Below are positions 44,393-53,241 of a DNA stretch of 53,378 nucleotides, in pieces; the first letter of the stretch is position 1, and each line of letters opens with the position of its first letter. The DNA lies in NCBI GenBank assembly GCA_026394715.1, contig JAPKXR010000219.1:1-53378 (forward strand), written 5' to 3'. The notes beneath the pieces are model-generated. The model was not told the DNA's origin, did not search any database, and saw only the letters and a program-made list of their open reading frames with translations. Origin of the DNA: Methanomicrobiales archaeon. GTDB taxonomy: Archaea > Halobacteriota > Methanomicrobia > Methanomicrobiales > Methanospirillaceae. The translations under genes and the position numbers were made by a program.

Positions 44393-45733
44393 ATGATGGG
44401 TACCGATGCAACCTCCTGGAAGGAGAAAGGGAACGAATATTACAAGCAAAAACGCTATGAAGAAGCGTTGCGCTGCTATTCTGAAGCGGTAACGGTTGAC
44501 CCCCTGTATGCCGACGCATGGCATAACCTGGGTAAGACCTGCAGGGCTCTTGGCTACACGGATGAAGCAGTCACCTGTTTTGAAAGGGCAAAAAATTACA
44601 GCCAGATAAGGAGCAGCGGCTATACTACACCTTCATTGGGTTCTTCGCAATTATCCACTGATGGCCAGCGCCTCACCCGGCAGGGCTCACCGGATACCGG
44701 AAAATTTGGTCCTGTCCGCACGGTGACCACCGGGGAGAGAAAGCGGTCCCGAAAGATCTGGGTACCTTTGATTATCCTGCTCCTGGTTTCAGTTATTGCA
44801 ATGCTTGCATTCCTTCCGGTTATTACCGGGACGAACGGGACCGATGTATTTCCATTTCCAGTCAGCGCGGGGACAGATACCAGGCCTTCGTCAGGTCAGG
44901 TGGGGCAGGCCGTCTCAAAGATTCCGGTAACCGGACCTGCCAGTTCACTCACCGCAAACCCGGATTCGGATGGTATCCCCAGGCAATACCTGGTGATGAA
45001 AACGGGGGCGGTTTCAAAATCGTTTCCCTATGTACTGCGGGGAGAGCATGGTACCGTGAACTTCACCCTGTACAACGGTGTCGCCCGTGAGATAGCGAAA
45101 GAGGACCCTTACAGCTATGTTGGGGAAAAAGACCGGTACCAGAAATTTATCGACCTGCCTGTGCAGGAGATGTTTCTTGCCTCACTGGTTGATGCCATCC
45201 GGAAAAAAACAGGCAACCCGGATGACCAGGCCAGGATAGCCGTAAGCCTTGTGCAGCAGATCCCCTATGACCAGGAGATGCTCGATAAAGGGACGCTGGA
45301 GATCAGGTATCCGTACCAGACGTTGCTCGATAACAAAGGTGTTTGTTGTGAGAAATCAGTGCTGCTCGCCTATATTCTTCATGAACTGGGCTATGGTGTG
45401 GCTTTACTTGACTTTGACTACGAGAAACACACGGCGGTTGGGATTATGGCTGCCCCGGAATACGCCTATAAAAATACCGGATATGCATTTATCGAAACAA
45501 CTACGCCCTTAATTATTTCTGATGGGGACGGGGAGTACCCTGCATTCGGAAGGATCAGGTCCCTCCCGGAAGTGTTGCCAGCAGGGGACGGGAAATCTTT
45601 TGTTTCTGTAAGCGAAGAATGGAAGGACGCCCGCGAATGGGGCCGCCTGAATTCAATGGGCCCTGTTCTCGGGAGGTCCGACTATACCGCATGGCAGTCG
45701 CTCTGCCGAAAGTACGGGATTGTTCCGGGATGA
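44393..45733 (+). CDS. TPR-membrane-transglutaminase-like protein
   Basis: A 446-residue protein. Residues 5-70 are two TPR repeats (cytoplasmic), a basic linker (GERKRSRK) leads to one membrane helix at 122-144, and the remaining part is outside the cell with a Ser/Thr-rich linker. Residues ~210-400 carry a transglutaminase-like fold: NKGVCCEKS (Cys318/319), His346 in KHTAVGI and YAFIETT where Glu368 takes the place of the usual Asp. Such proteins may cleave or cross-link surface proteins; nothing fixes the substrate. It probably starts at the first or second of two adjacent ATG codons. Confidence 0.75.
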   Translation: MMGTDATSWKEKGNEYYKQKRYEEALRCYSEAVTVDPLYADAWHNLGKTCRALGYTDEAVTCFERAKNYSQIRSSGYTTPSLGSSQLSTDGQRLTRQGSPDTGKFGPVRTVTTGERKRSRKIWVPLIILLLVSVIAMLAFLPVITGTNGTDVFPFPVSAGTDTRPSSGQVGQAVSKIPVTGPASSLTANPDSDGIPRQYLVMKTGAVSKSFPYVLRGEHGTVNFTLYNGVAREIAKEDPYSYVGEKDRYQKFIDLPVQEMFLASLVDAIRKKTGNPDDQARIAVSLVQQIPYDQEMLDKGTLEIRYPYQTLLDNKGVCCEKSVLLAYILHELGYGVALLDFDYEKHTAVGIMAAPEYAYKNTGYAFIETTTPLIISDGDGEYPAFGRIRSLPEVLPAGDGKSFVSVSEEWKDAREWGRLNSMGPVLGRSDYTAWQSLCRKYGIVPG

Positions 45734-45908
45734 TCCAGTAAGGTCTGGAAAGAGACTTCACTTAAATCACGGGAAGTTACTGCAGCACGACCAATAAATC
45801 AAGAGCATGGGTTAATTGTGCATCGCCATATAAGCCAGGGTTAGCACGGTGTTCCACTACAACAAGGTTAATTATGAAATTTGCGAAAAAATTGCTAATT
45901 TACCTGGC

Positions 45909-46463
45909 TTACATGATGCTGCCAAGTTTCTGCTCGAGGAAATCAAGACCCCGCTTGATGTCCTCAAGATTTTTTCCTCCAGTCAGAATGATCTTTCCTG
46001 ATGAAAAAAGCAAGGCTACAATTTTCGGGTCCTTGATCCGGTAGACAAGTCCGGGGAATTGCTCAGGTTCGTATTCAATATTCTCAAGGTTTAACGTAAT
46101 GACGACTTTATTGAGGTTGATATATTTCCCGATATCGTACGAGCAAACAATATTCGTAATCGCCACCCGCGGTTCATCATAGGTTTTAACCCCGGCCTCG
46201 TTCATGGACTTGATTATCAGTGCAAGGCCGTCGTGGAGTGCCTGTTTATCCCGGATACCGGTGAGTACCACTTTTCCGGAGGAGAAAATCAAGGAAGCGA
46301 TCTTCGGCTTTTCAATCCGAAAAACAGCCCCGGGGAACCGCTTGGTATTGAGTTCACAATTCTCAATTTTCTTAGAGATCTCTGCAAGATCTATGGAATC
46401 GGCAATTGCCCCTGAAGCAACGATATTCTCAATTTTTAATGAAGCGTACTGCTTATCGGCCAT
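45909..46463 (-). CDS. tbp: TATA-box-binding protein
   Basis: A 184-residue archaeal TBP built of two direct repeats of about 90 residues: FPGAVFRIEKPKIASLIFSSGK and FPGLVYRIKDPKIVALLFSSGK. It nucleates transcription at archaeal promoters. No acidic tail. Divergent from the acyl-CoA synthetase gene across a 128-base promoter region. Confidence 0.97.
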   Translation of the reverse strand: MADKQYASLKIENIVASGAIADSIDLAEISKKIENCELNTKRFPGAVFRIEKPKIASLIFSSGKVVLTGIRDKQALHDGLALIIKSMNEAGVKTYDEPRVAITNIVCSYDIGKYINLNKVVITLNLENIEYEPEQFPGLVYRIKDPKIVALLFSSGKIILTGGKNLEDIKRGLDFLEQKLGSIM

Positions 46464-46591
46464 TGATTACTATATGCTTGCTTTTGCATCATAATACTAA
46501 TGGAGAACCTTTATGTCCTCCAAAATGTGGTCCCACCACGGAGAAAAAGATCATTTAAAAGTCAAAAACGACATATTTTAATCTGATTCTT

Positions 46592-48259
46592 ATGGCTGAT
46601 TCGAGGAGCAACCTATCCAGTTACACGGAAGAATATGCACGTTTTTCCATTCCAGTCCCTGAACATTATAATTTTGGGTTTGATGTCATCGATGAGTGGG
46701 CAAAAAAAGACCGTAATAAGCTGGCAATGATCTGGGTTTCACAGAAGGGTGAAGAGAAGAAATACACCTTCCAGGACCTGAAAAATCACTCGAACCAGGC
46801 TGCCAACATTCTCCTCAAATACGGGATCAACAAGGGAGACCGGGTCCTTATCATGCTCCCGAGAATTCCGGAATGGTGGATTTTTTCGATTGCCTTGATC
46901 AAGCTCGGTGCTGTAATCTGTCCCTGTACGACCATGCTCACTCCAAAGGATATCAAGTACCGTATCAATATCGGGAAATTCCGGATGGTCATTACGAATC
47001 TGGAAAACTCATCAAAAATTGAAGAGATATGCGATCAGTGCCCGACTCTTACTGCAAGGTTCCTGGTGGATGGAGAACTTGAGGGGTGGGCAGGTTACCC
47101 ATATGAACTTCTCTACCCTGCCCCGGTTTCCCATCATACGGTAAGTATGCCCGAGCTGAAGCGTACCAGGCGCACAGACCCGCTCCTGATTTATTTTACG
47201 TCAGGGACTACGGGAGAACCGAAAATGGTCCTCCATGACCATAGTTACCCGCTCGGTCACATTGTTACCGCACGGTTCTGGCAGGACCTGCAGCACAATG
47301 ACCTTCATTTCACACTTGCTGACACCGGTTGGGCCAAATGCGCGTGGGGCAAGATCTTTGGACAATGGATTGAAGGGGCTTGTATCTTCGTTTACCATTT
47401 TACCGGGAAATTCGCTGCAACTGAACTGCTCCCGCTCCTCGAGAGATATGAGATTACGACGTTCTGCTGCCCTCCTACGATCTACCGGATGCTAATCCTT
47501 GCCGACCTTGGCAGGTTCGACCTTTCTGCGCTTCGGCACTGCTGCAGTGCGGGTGAACCCTTAAACCCTGAGGTAATCAGGGTCTGGAAAGAAGGGACGG
47601 GACTTCCGATCTATGAAGGGTACGGGCAGACTGAAACGGCATGTTGTATCGGCATGTTCCCCTGTATGGAACCAAAATTCGGGTCCATGGGGAAACCTTC
47701 GCCCGGGTGGATCGTACAACTCCATGATGATTGCGGGAACCCGGTAACTGCGGGAGATGAGGGACGTATTGCGATTAAACTCGACCCGCGTCCTGTGGGA
47801 CTTTTTGTAGAATACCTCGATAACCCTGATGAAAATAATAAGTCATTCATCAATGGCTACTATTACACCGGCGATAAGGCCTACTGTGATGAGGATGGAT
47901 TTTTTTGGTTTGTCGGACGTGACGATGATGTCATTAAGAGTTCCGGTTACAGGATTGGGCCTTTTGAAGTGGAGAGCGCGCTCATTGAACATCCAGCTGT
48001 ACATGAAGCCGCGGTTGTCGGTTCTCCTGACCGGATCAGGGGATTGATTGTAAAGGCGTTTGTTATCCTCAATAGCGGGTATGAACCATCAGAAACACTG
48101 GTGAAAGAGTTGAAATCCTACGTGAAGCGGACCACGGCACCATACAAATATCCTCGTGAGATTGAATTCGTAACTGATCTGCCAAAGACAATATCAGGAA
48201 AAATCAAGCGAAATGAGCTCCGTGATGCAGAACAGAGAAAATACCTCGGAGAGACCTGA
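46592..48259 (+). CDS. AMP-forming acyl-CoA synthetase (medium-chain type)
   Basis: A 555-residue acyl-adenylate-forming enzyme: P-loop YFTSGTTGEPKMV, YEGYGQTET, the hinge region YTGDKAYCDEDGFFWFVGRDDDVIKSSGYRIGP and the catalytic Lys in PKTISGKIK. It resembles the medium-chain synthetases of methanogens such as that of Methanosarcina acetivorans. It activates a short or medium acid to acyl-CoA. A TATA-like cattttaaaag-type sequence lies 30-45 bases upstream and no ribosome-binding site is obvious. A closely related copy with an extra N-terminal domain is at 50741-52618. Confidence 0.93.
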   Translation: MADSRSNLSSYTEEYARFSIPVPEHYNFGFDVIDEWAKKDRNKLAMIWVSQKGEEKKYTFQDLKNHSNQAANILLKYGINKGDRVLIMLPRIPEWWIFSIALIKLGAVICPCTTMLTPKDIKYRINIGKFRMVITNLENSSKIEEICDQCPTLTARFLVDGELEGWAGYPYELLYPAPVSHHTVSMPELKRTRRTDPLLIYFTSGTTGEPKMVLHDHSYPLGHIVTARFWQDLQHNDLHFTLADTGWAKCAWGKIFGQWIEGACIFVYHFTGKFAATELLPLLERYEITTFCCPPTIYRMLILADLGRFDLSALRHCCSAGEPLNPEVIRVWKEGTGLPIYEGYGQTETACCIGMFPCMEPKFGSMGKPSPGWIVQLHDDCGNPVTAGDEGRIAIKLDPRPVGLFVEYLDNPDENNKSFINGYYYTGDKAYCDEDGFFWFVGRDDDVIKSSGYRIGPFEVESALIEHPAVHEAAVVGSPDRIRGLIVKAFVILNSGYEPSETLVKELKSYVKRTTAPYKYPREIEFVTDLPKTISGKIKRNELRDAEQRKYLGET

Positions 48260-48671
48260 AGGTTTACCTTATTTTTTTCCAATTTAGCGGCCTGCTGAAA
48301 TTTTCTGAAATTTTCGTATCTTTTACAGAACGCCAGTATGTCGATCTCCCAGATCCCACCTGATTTTTGAAAAAGTTACATGGGTCCGACACCTTTCGGA
48401 GATATAAATAACAGCGCAACTTTCAGGCACTTGAAAGTGAACGAGACAAATAGAATCGTTTTTCATGTAGGGTGTGTATTCAAAAAATGGCTAGCTTCAA
48501 GGGGTTTTTGCCCTTTCGCAGCAAGAACACGATAGGCCTGAACATGCAGCAGGGACTCCCCATTACAGCCAAGGTCCGAAAAAGAACACCCTGCCATTGA
48601 CCTGACTCTAAAGTTAATAGAAGAATAAAAACCGGAGAACCTCTAGAAAAAACAAAAAATGGTGAATTAAA
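48260..48671. other. Intergenic region with a promoter-like and hairpin signal
   Basis: A strong A-box gatataaata (48401-48410) is followed by a 7-bp hairpin (ACTTTCA/TGAAAGT, 48419-48438) and then a 37-residue open frame at 48487-48600. Something small may be expressed here. Confidence 0.5.
48487..48600 (+). CDS. Possible 37-residue basic micro-protein
   Basis: A short basic frame starting MASFKGFLPFRSKNT and ending KVRKRTPCH. It lies about 75 bases downstream of a good A-box and hairpin but has no clear ribosome-binding site. Not recognised; could equally be part of a non-coding RNA. Confidence 0.3.
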   Translation: MASFKGFLPFRSKNTIGLNMQQGLPITAKVRKRTPCH

Positions 48672-50147
48672 TCAGAGGTCCCTGCCACGACGAGGAGGTC
48701 TGGACTGTTCGGATTCGGGTTCAGATTTCATCGATTCATCTGGGTGGCTGCCCATGTGTGCCTGATGCGAACCACCTTTTCTCTTCATAACGAAGAGTCC
48801 GACTACAATGATGATCACAATGATGATCCCGATAACGAAAACCACGTCCATGGGAAACGGGGCTGATACTGATGAAACAACGATATAGCTCTCCTTGACT
48901 TTGGTAGCAGGGGCGCCTCCGGAGGGGGCTGTCTTTAAGGCCACCGAATAATTACCTGTCTTTTGATAGCAATGTACCGGGTCTTTCACGGTTGCATTTG
49001 TCCCATCCCCGAAATCCCAGGACCATGTGATTGCAGCGGTACCGGTTGAACTCTCGGTAAACTGGACACATAAAGGGGCGGGTCCTGTTGTCAGGTTCGC
49101 AGCAAAATTAGGGACGATAACCGGAACCGGGGTTGGTACAGGTACCGGGGTTGCTACCGGGTAAGGGACAGGTGTGACTGGTGGCAGGACGTGGATGAAA
49201 CCGTTGAGGGTTTTTGTGCTGTTGTTATTATACGCATTGATCACCAGCAATGTAACATTATAGGTGCCGGGTTCGGCATAGGTCATCACCGGATCGCGCA
49301 TGGTAGTAATACCCGGATTTACCGGCGATCCGAAGTCCCACTGCCAGGCCACGGGTGGGGCACATGACGAGTTGTCAGAGAACATGACCCTGAGGGGTGC
49401 AGGCCCTTCGATGGGTGTTGCTGTAATATCTGCTTTTGTTATATTCGGATAAAAACAAGGGGAATTGTTCGCAGACGCATTTTGCGTGGCTCCCATTACT
49501 ACTGCAGGCATGGTCGCATTAACGACCGTTGCATTCTGGACCGGGGCCGTAGTGATAACAGGTGTAACCAATACAGTCAGGGTTGCGTTTGGGGCCGTAG
49601 TTGGTATGACAGTGGGCAGCGCGCTTGTTACAGCTATAGGAATTCGTACGCTTACCGGACTCTGCAAAGTTTCCACGTTGCTACCCCCTGCATTTACGGA
49701 TGTAAGTGTAATCGTATAGTTCCCGGCTATTGGATACGTATGCTCATAACTGGTTTTCAGGGTATCGTTCGACTGCTGACCATCACCAAAGTCAAGCACG
49801 ATGAATTGCGGGGCACCCCCGCTTGCGTTAAATATTGGGTATATAGTCACCGTATGTGGCGCGATACCATCAGTTGGCGTAACAGTGAACTCAATTTTTG
49901 GGGCCTTTACTGCGAGTGTTGCTACGACCACCGGGGCGGTAGTTACGGGGGGGATATTTTGAGCGACCTGTTGTATCGGTAGCCGTGTTGTTGGTGGCAG
50001 CGAAGTAACCGCAGGCAATGTATTTGTGCCATTGGAGAACGTCCCACTGGCATTTTCCGCCAGGGCCGCAGGAAGGAATAAAGATAGGATCACGAGCAGG
50101 GTTGCAAGAATTGTGATGAATCCCCTGCGTTTCTTGTCGTGGCCCAT
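48672..50147 (-). CDS. PKD-domain cell-surface protein
   Basis: A 491-residue secreted protein anchored in the membrane. A signal peptide ends at about residue 30 (PAALAEN). Then comes a Thr/Pro/Val-rich stretch, three PKD-type domains (FGDGQQS, WQWDFGSP, WSWDFGDG) separated by low-complexity Pro/Val/Thr linkers, a membrane helix (VVFVIGIIIVIIIVVGLFV) and a basic-then-acidic tail. It is built like the giant protein at 33039-39368. The ATG at 50147 has AAAGG close by; an ATG at 50177 is possible. Confidence 0.85.
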   Translation of the reverse strand: MGHDKKRRGFITILATLLVILSLFLPAALAENASGTFSNGTNTLPAVTSLPPTTRLPIQQVAQNIPPVTTAPVVVATLAVKAPKIEFTVTPTDGIAPHTVTIYPIFNASGGAPQFIVLDFGDGQQSNDTLKTSYEHTYPIAGNYTITLTSVNAGGSNVETLQSPVSVRIPIAVTSALPTVIPTTAPNATLTVLVTPVITTAPVQNATVVNATMPAVVMGATQNASANNSPCFYPNITKADITATPIEGPAPLRVMFSDNSSCAPPVAWQWDFGSPVNPGITTMRDPVMTYAEPGTYNVTLLVINAYNNNSTKTLNGFIHVLPPVTPVPYPVATPVPVPTPVPVIVPNFAANLTTGPAPLCVQFTESSTGTAAITWSWDFGDGTNATVKDPVHCYQKTGNYSVALKTAPSGGAPATKVKESYIVVSSVSAPFPMDVVFVIGIIIVIIIVVGLFVMKRKGGSHQAHMGSHPDESMKSEPESEQSRPPRRGRDL

Positions 50148-50740
50148 AATCCTTTTATGAGATGAAGATGAGAACATGATCTTCTCTTGAAAATGTATTA
50201 ATATTAATTTACTGAAACGTTCCCGCGACCTGATGAACCACGTCCTGGAATAGCAGGATATGGTTGAGGGGCCGGCATGAAAAATTCCACGGTGCGGTAT
50301 ATTCGGATTATCGGGAAATATTCAGGCGTTTGTAATTTTATTCGGATTAAATACGGCAGAATTGCCCTTTTCCAGAAAAGTTCCCGGCTGACATTCTTGT
50401 CACTCTTTTGTTTGCTGAACATTCTGTTGAAAAATGAAACCGTCTGATCAGATTAACCGGAGTGTTACAATCGAAGAGCATATTCCCCGGTAACCGTATG
50501 TTGGTTCCTCTTACTCTCTGACAGGGGTGTTATGGTGCTGATCTGAAGATACTCCTGCAAAAAGTTTTTAGTCAATTTGAGGCGTGAAAACTCCACAACT
50601 TTCATTCGTTGTGCCTGATACGGACCCTATAGAGATTTTATCTTTTCTACTTCAGGTTCACTGCAACGGTAGTCAGACCACTCTTATTGCCGCAAGAGTC
50701 TACCGAAAGGCTCTTTTAGTGCACCACGAAACGATTCAGT
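50148..50740. other. Intergenic region between surface protein and RHH-acyl-CoA synthetase
   Basis: No convincing gene; a GTG-started frame overlapping the synthetase start has no recognisable features. TATA-like candidates lie near 50565, 50630-50640 and 50711-50720; which one drives the synthetase gene is unclear. Confidence 0.5.
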
Positions 50741-52618
50741 ATGGTGCGCTACTCAGTCACGATGGATGACCAGCTCACGGAAAAAATAGATGCTTCATCA
50801 GAAGATCAGGGCATTTCTCGTTCTGAATGGATTGGTGAGGCATGCACCACGTATCTGAAACATGGTGGTAACCAGGACATCTGGGTTCATCCGTCCGGAG
50901 AACATGCAAAAGGTGAAAAACATGATAATCAGAATTTGCATAGTATTTTAGATTATGATAAGACCTATGAAGATTTCAGGATAAAAGTCCCGGAATTCTT
51001 TAATTTTGGGTTTGATGTTGTCGATGAATGGGCTAAGAAAGACCGGAACAAGATAGCGATGATCTGGGTAAACCAGAACGGGGAAGAAAAAAAATTTACA
51101 TTCTGGGATATGTCGCGGCTCTCGAACCAGGTCGCCAACATGTTCATCAAGTACGGTATATCGAAGGGTGACCGCGTCCTCATCATGCTCCCAAGAGTCC
51201 CGGAATGGTGGATATTCACCCTGGCGCTCATTAAACGTGGTGTTGTGTATTGCCCTGCACCGACAATGCTTACCTCGAAGGATCTGAAGTACCGCGTTCA
51301 AACTGCCGATATCAAGATGATTATTACCAGCATGGAGCATGCCGACAAAGTGGACGAAATTTTCGATGAATGCTCGTCGCTTTGTGCCCGCATGGTAGTT
51401 GACGGTAAACGGGACGGTTGGATCAGTTACCCGGTAGAACTCAACTATCCTGCACCAGTCTCGACCAAACTCATTGCACTTCCCGGTATGAAAAAGACGA
51501 AGTCTACAGACCCACTTGTAATTTTTTTCACATCAGGTACAACGGGAGAGGCCAAGATGGTAGTACACGATCACAGTTATCCACTCGGCCATATTGTTAC
51601 CGCAAGGTTCTGGCATGATGTCCATTCAACAGATGTTCACTTCACGCTGTCCGACACAGGATGGGCCAAAAGTGCATGGGGTAAACTTTATGGACAATGG
51701 CTTGAAGGGGCCTGTATTTTTGTATATGATATCCGGAGCCGCTTTAATGCTACTGAGATCCTCCCATTAATCGAAAAATACGGCATCACAACTTTCTGTT
51801 GCCCTCCAACCATCTATCGGATGTTGATCCTTGCCGACCTTGATAAATTCGATTTCTCAGAGCTCCGCCACTGCGTCAGTGCCGGTGAACCCCTGAACCC
51901 TGAAGTGATCAAGGCATGGAAAGACTCTACCGGGCTCACTATTTATGAAGGTTACGGGCAGACTGAAACGGTACTCTGTATCGGTACATTCCCGTCGATG
52001 AAACCAAAATTCGGTTCCATGGGAAAACCGTCCCCTGGTTGGCATATCGAGCTCCACGATGACGATGGAAAACCAGTCGCCATCCATCAGGAAGGCAGGA
52101 TAGCAATTAAAACAGACCCGAAACCTGTTGGGATGTTCGATGGATACCTGTACAATGATGAAGAGAACAAAAAGGTATTTGTTAACGGTTTTTACTACAC
52201 TGGCGATAAGGCCTACATGGATGAGGATGGCTATTACTGGTTCATTGGAAGGGATGACGATGTAATAAAGGCATCAGGGTACCGTATCGGTCCGTTTGAG
52301 GTGGAGAGTGCCCTAATCGAACATCCGGCAGTTCAGGAAGCAGCTGTTGTCGGAGTCCCTGATGATGTCAGGGGAATGATTGTCAAGGCGTTTATTGTGC
52401 TGGCCCCCGGGCATAATCCATCCGATACGCTGGTCAAAGAATTACAAAACCACGTCAAGCACGTCACAGCACCCTACAAATACCCACGACTGATAGAATT
52501 CACCGTGACACTGCCAAAGACCATATCCGGGAAAATCAGGAGAAAAGAATTGCGGGAAGCTGAATTGAAAAAATATCAGGATGGGCAGGGCGGCCAGGAG
52601 TCTTATCTGCAACAATGA
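50741..52618 (+). CDS. Acyl-CoA synthetase with N-terminal ribbon-helix-helix DNA-binding domain
   Basis: A 625-residue fusion. Residues 1-42 read as a CopG/MetJ-type ribbon-helix-helix: beta strand MVRYSVTMDDQL, helix with ISRSEWIGEACTTYL. A polar linker (43-68) follows, then a full AMP-forming acyl-CoA synthetase from ~70, collinear and highly similar to the protein at 46592-48259 (FNFGFDV-DEWAKKDRNK shared). Catalytic motifs are intact: FFTSGTTGEAKMV, YEGYGQTET, GRDDDVIKASGYRIGP and the Lys in PKTISGKIR. The likely role is acyl activation by an enzyme that can also bind DNA, perhaps autoregulating or sensing acyl-CoA. No ribosome-binding site; possibly leaderless. Confidence 0.9.
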   Translation: MVRYSVTMDDQLTEKIDASSEDQGISRSEWIGEACTTYLKHGGNQDIWVHPSGEHAKGEKHDNQNLHSILDYDKTYEDFRIKVPEFFNFGFDVVDEWAKKDRNKIAMIWVNQNGEEKKFTFWDMSRLSNQVANMFIKYGISKGDRVLIMLPRVPEWWIFTLALIKRGVVYCPAPTMLTSKDLKYRVQTADIKMIITSMEHADKVDEIFDECSSLCARMVVDGKRDGWISYPVELNYPAPVSTKLIALPGMKKTKSTDPLVIFFTSGTTGEAKMVVHDHSYPLGHIVTARFWHDVHSTDVHFTLSDTGWAKSAWGKLYGQWLEGACIFVYDIRSRFNATEILPLIEKYGITTFCCPPTIYRMLILADLDKFDFSELRHCVSAGEPLNPEVIKAWKDSTGLTIYEGYGQTETVLCIGTFPSMKPKFGSMGKPSPGWHIELHDDDGKPVAIHQEGRIAIKTDPKPVGMFDGYLYNDEENKKVFVNGFYYTGDKAYMDEDGYYWFIGRDDDVIKASGYRIGPFEVESALIEHPAVQEAAVVGVPDDVRGMIVKAFIVLAPGHNPSDTLVKELQNHVKHVTAPYKYPRLIEFTVTLPKTISGKIRRKELREAELKKYQDGQGGQESYLQQ

Positions 52619-52710
52619 AAGATCTCTCCGGTAGAACACGCGATAATGCAAGTGGTGAAATTGAATAGAACTACTACATTTATTTTCTCGGACGTTTTAC
52701 TATATCAGGC

Positions 52711-52753
52711 GCGAAGGTAGCCTAACCGGGTAAACTGGGATCGTTTCAGTGCC
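52711..52753 (+). pseudogene. Degenerate 5' half of a tRNA-Leu gene
   Basis: Aligned without gaps to the intact tRNA-Leu at 52810-52852, 32 of 43 bases match (offset 99). Similarity stops just after the anticodon-loop region. It looks like a decayed partial duplicate. Confidence 0.5.
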
Positions 52754-52809
52754 AAATAAAAGGATCCGGCATAAGGCGATGTCGTACTCAGCGCAATTCG
52801 TATAGGTGA

Positions 52810-52894
52810 GCGAGGGTAGCCAAGCCTGGCCAACGGCGATAGGTTCAGGGCCTATTCTCTTAGGAGTTCTTGGGTTCGAATCCCATCCCTCGCA
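52810..52894 (+). tRNA. tRNA-Leu(CAG)
   Basis: An 85-nt class II tRNA. Acceptor GCGAGGG/CCCTCGC pairs fully; the anticodon stem ATAGG/CCTAT holds loop TTCAGGG with anticodon CAG at 52846-52848; a long variable arm follows; the T loop is TTCGAAT with one T-T mismatch at the stem base. CCA is not encoded. No intron. The antisense strand opens a false reading frame. Confidence 0.96.
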
Positions 52895-52904
52895 TTGCGT
52901 ATAA

Positions 52905-52911
52905 TTTTTTT
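52905..52911 (+). terminator. T-tract terminator of tRNA-Leu
   Basis: Seven consecutive T about ten bases after the tRNA 3' end on the coding strand, typical for archaeal tRNA genes. Confidence 0.55.
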
Positions 52912-53241
52912 CCTTCTTAAAAATCCATTGTTTTAGATATTTCAGGACACGCGCTTTCATTTCGGTTGTTCTATTAACCTTGGTTACTACCTGCCTCCGC
53001 TCATGCCGCAAGGAAACACCGATGAGGCCTGGCCTCATGCTTAACCAATGAAAAACCAGATAATTTTCGCCCCCCAATACCTAAATGGGTAGTGCAGATT
53101 GTCATTATTTTGGAGTTTAACTCCGTTAAGAAAACTAACCATTGAATTGCCATCGAAGGCTGAACTGCAACCGGGATCGCGTATGGAAAAGAGACCTTCA
53201 AGGAAATTCATCTACCCATATCATTCAGGAAGGGATCAGAA
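52912..53241 (+). other. Probable left end of an IS110-type element
   Basis: Non-coding DNA before the transposase start. It contains small hairpins: ATGAGGC/GCCTCAT at 53022-53038 (3-nt loop) and GGAGT/ACTCC at 53112-53124. In IS110 elements the non-coding end can encode a bridge RNA. The left boundary cannot be set. Confidence 0.4.

Noticed and set aside
50584-50769. A 61-residue plus-strand frame before the RHH-synthetase
   Set aside because: GTG start without ribosome-binding site, overlaps the RHH start in another frame.
52700-53077. A 125-residue minus-strand frame with a GWDSNPRTPKR stretch
   Set aside because: This is the well-known false protein produced by the antisense strand of a tRNA gene.
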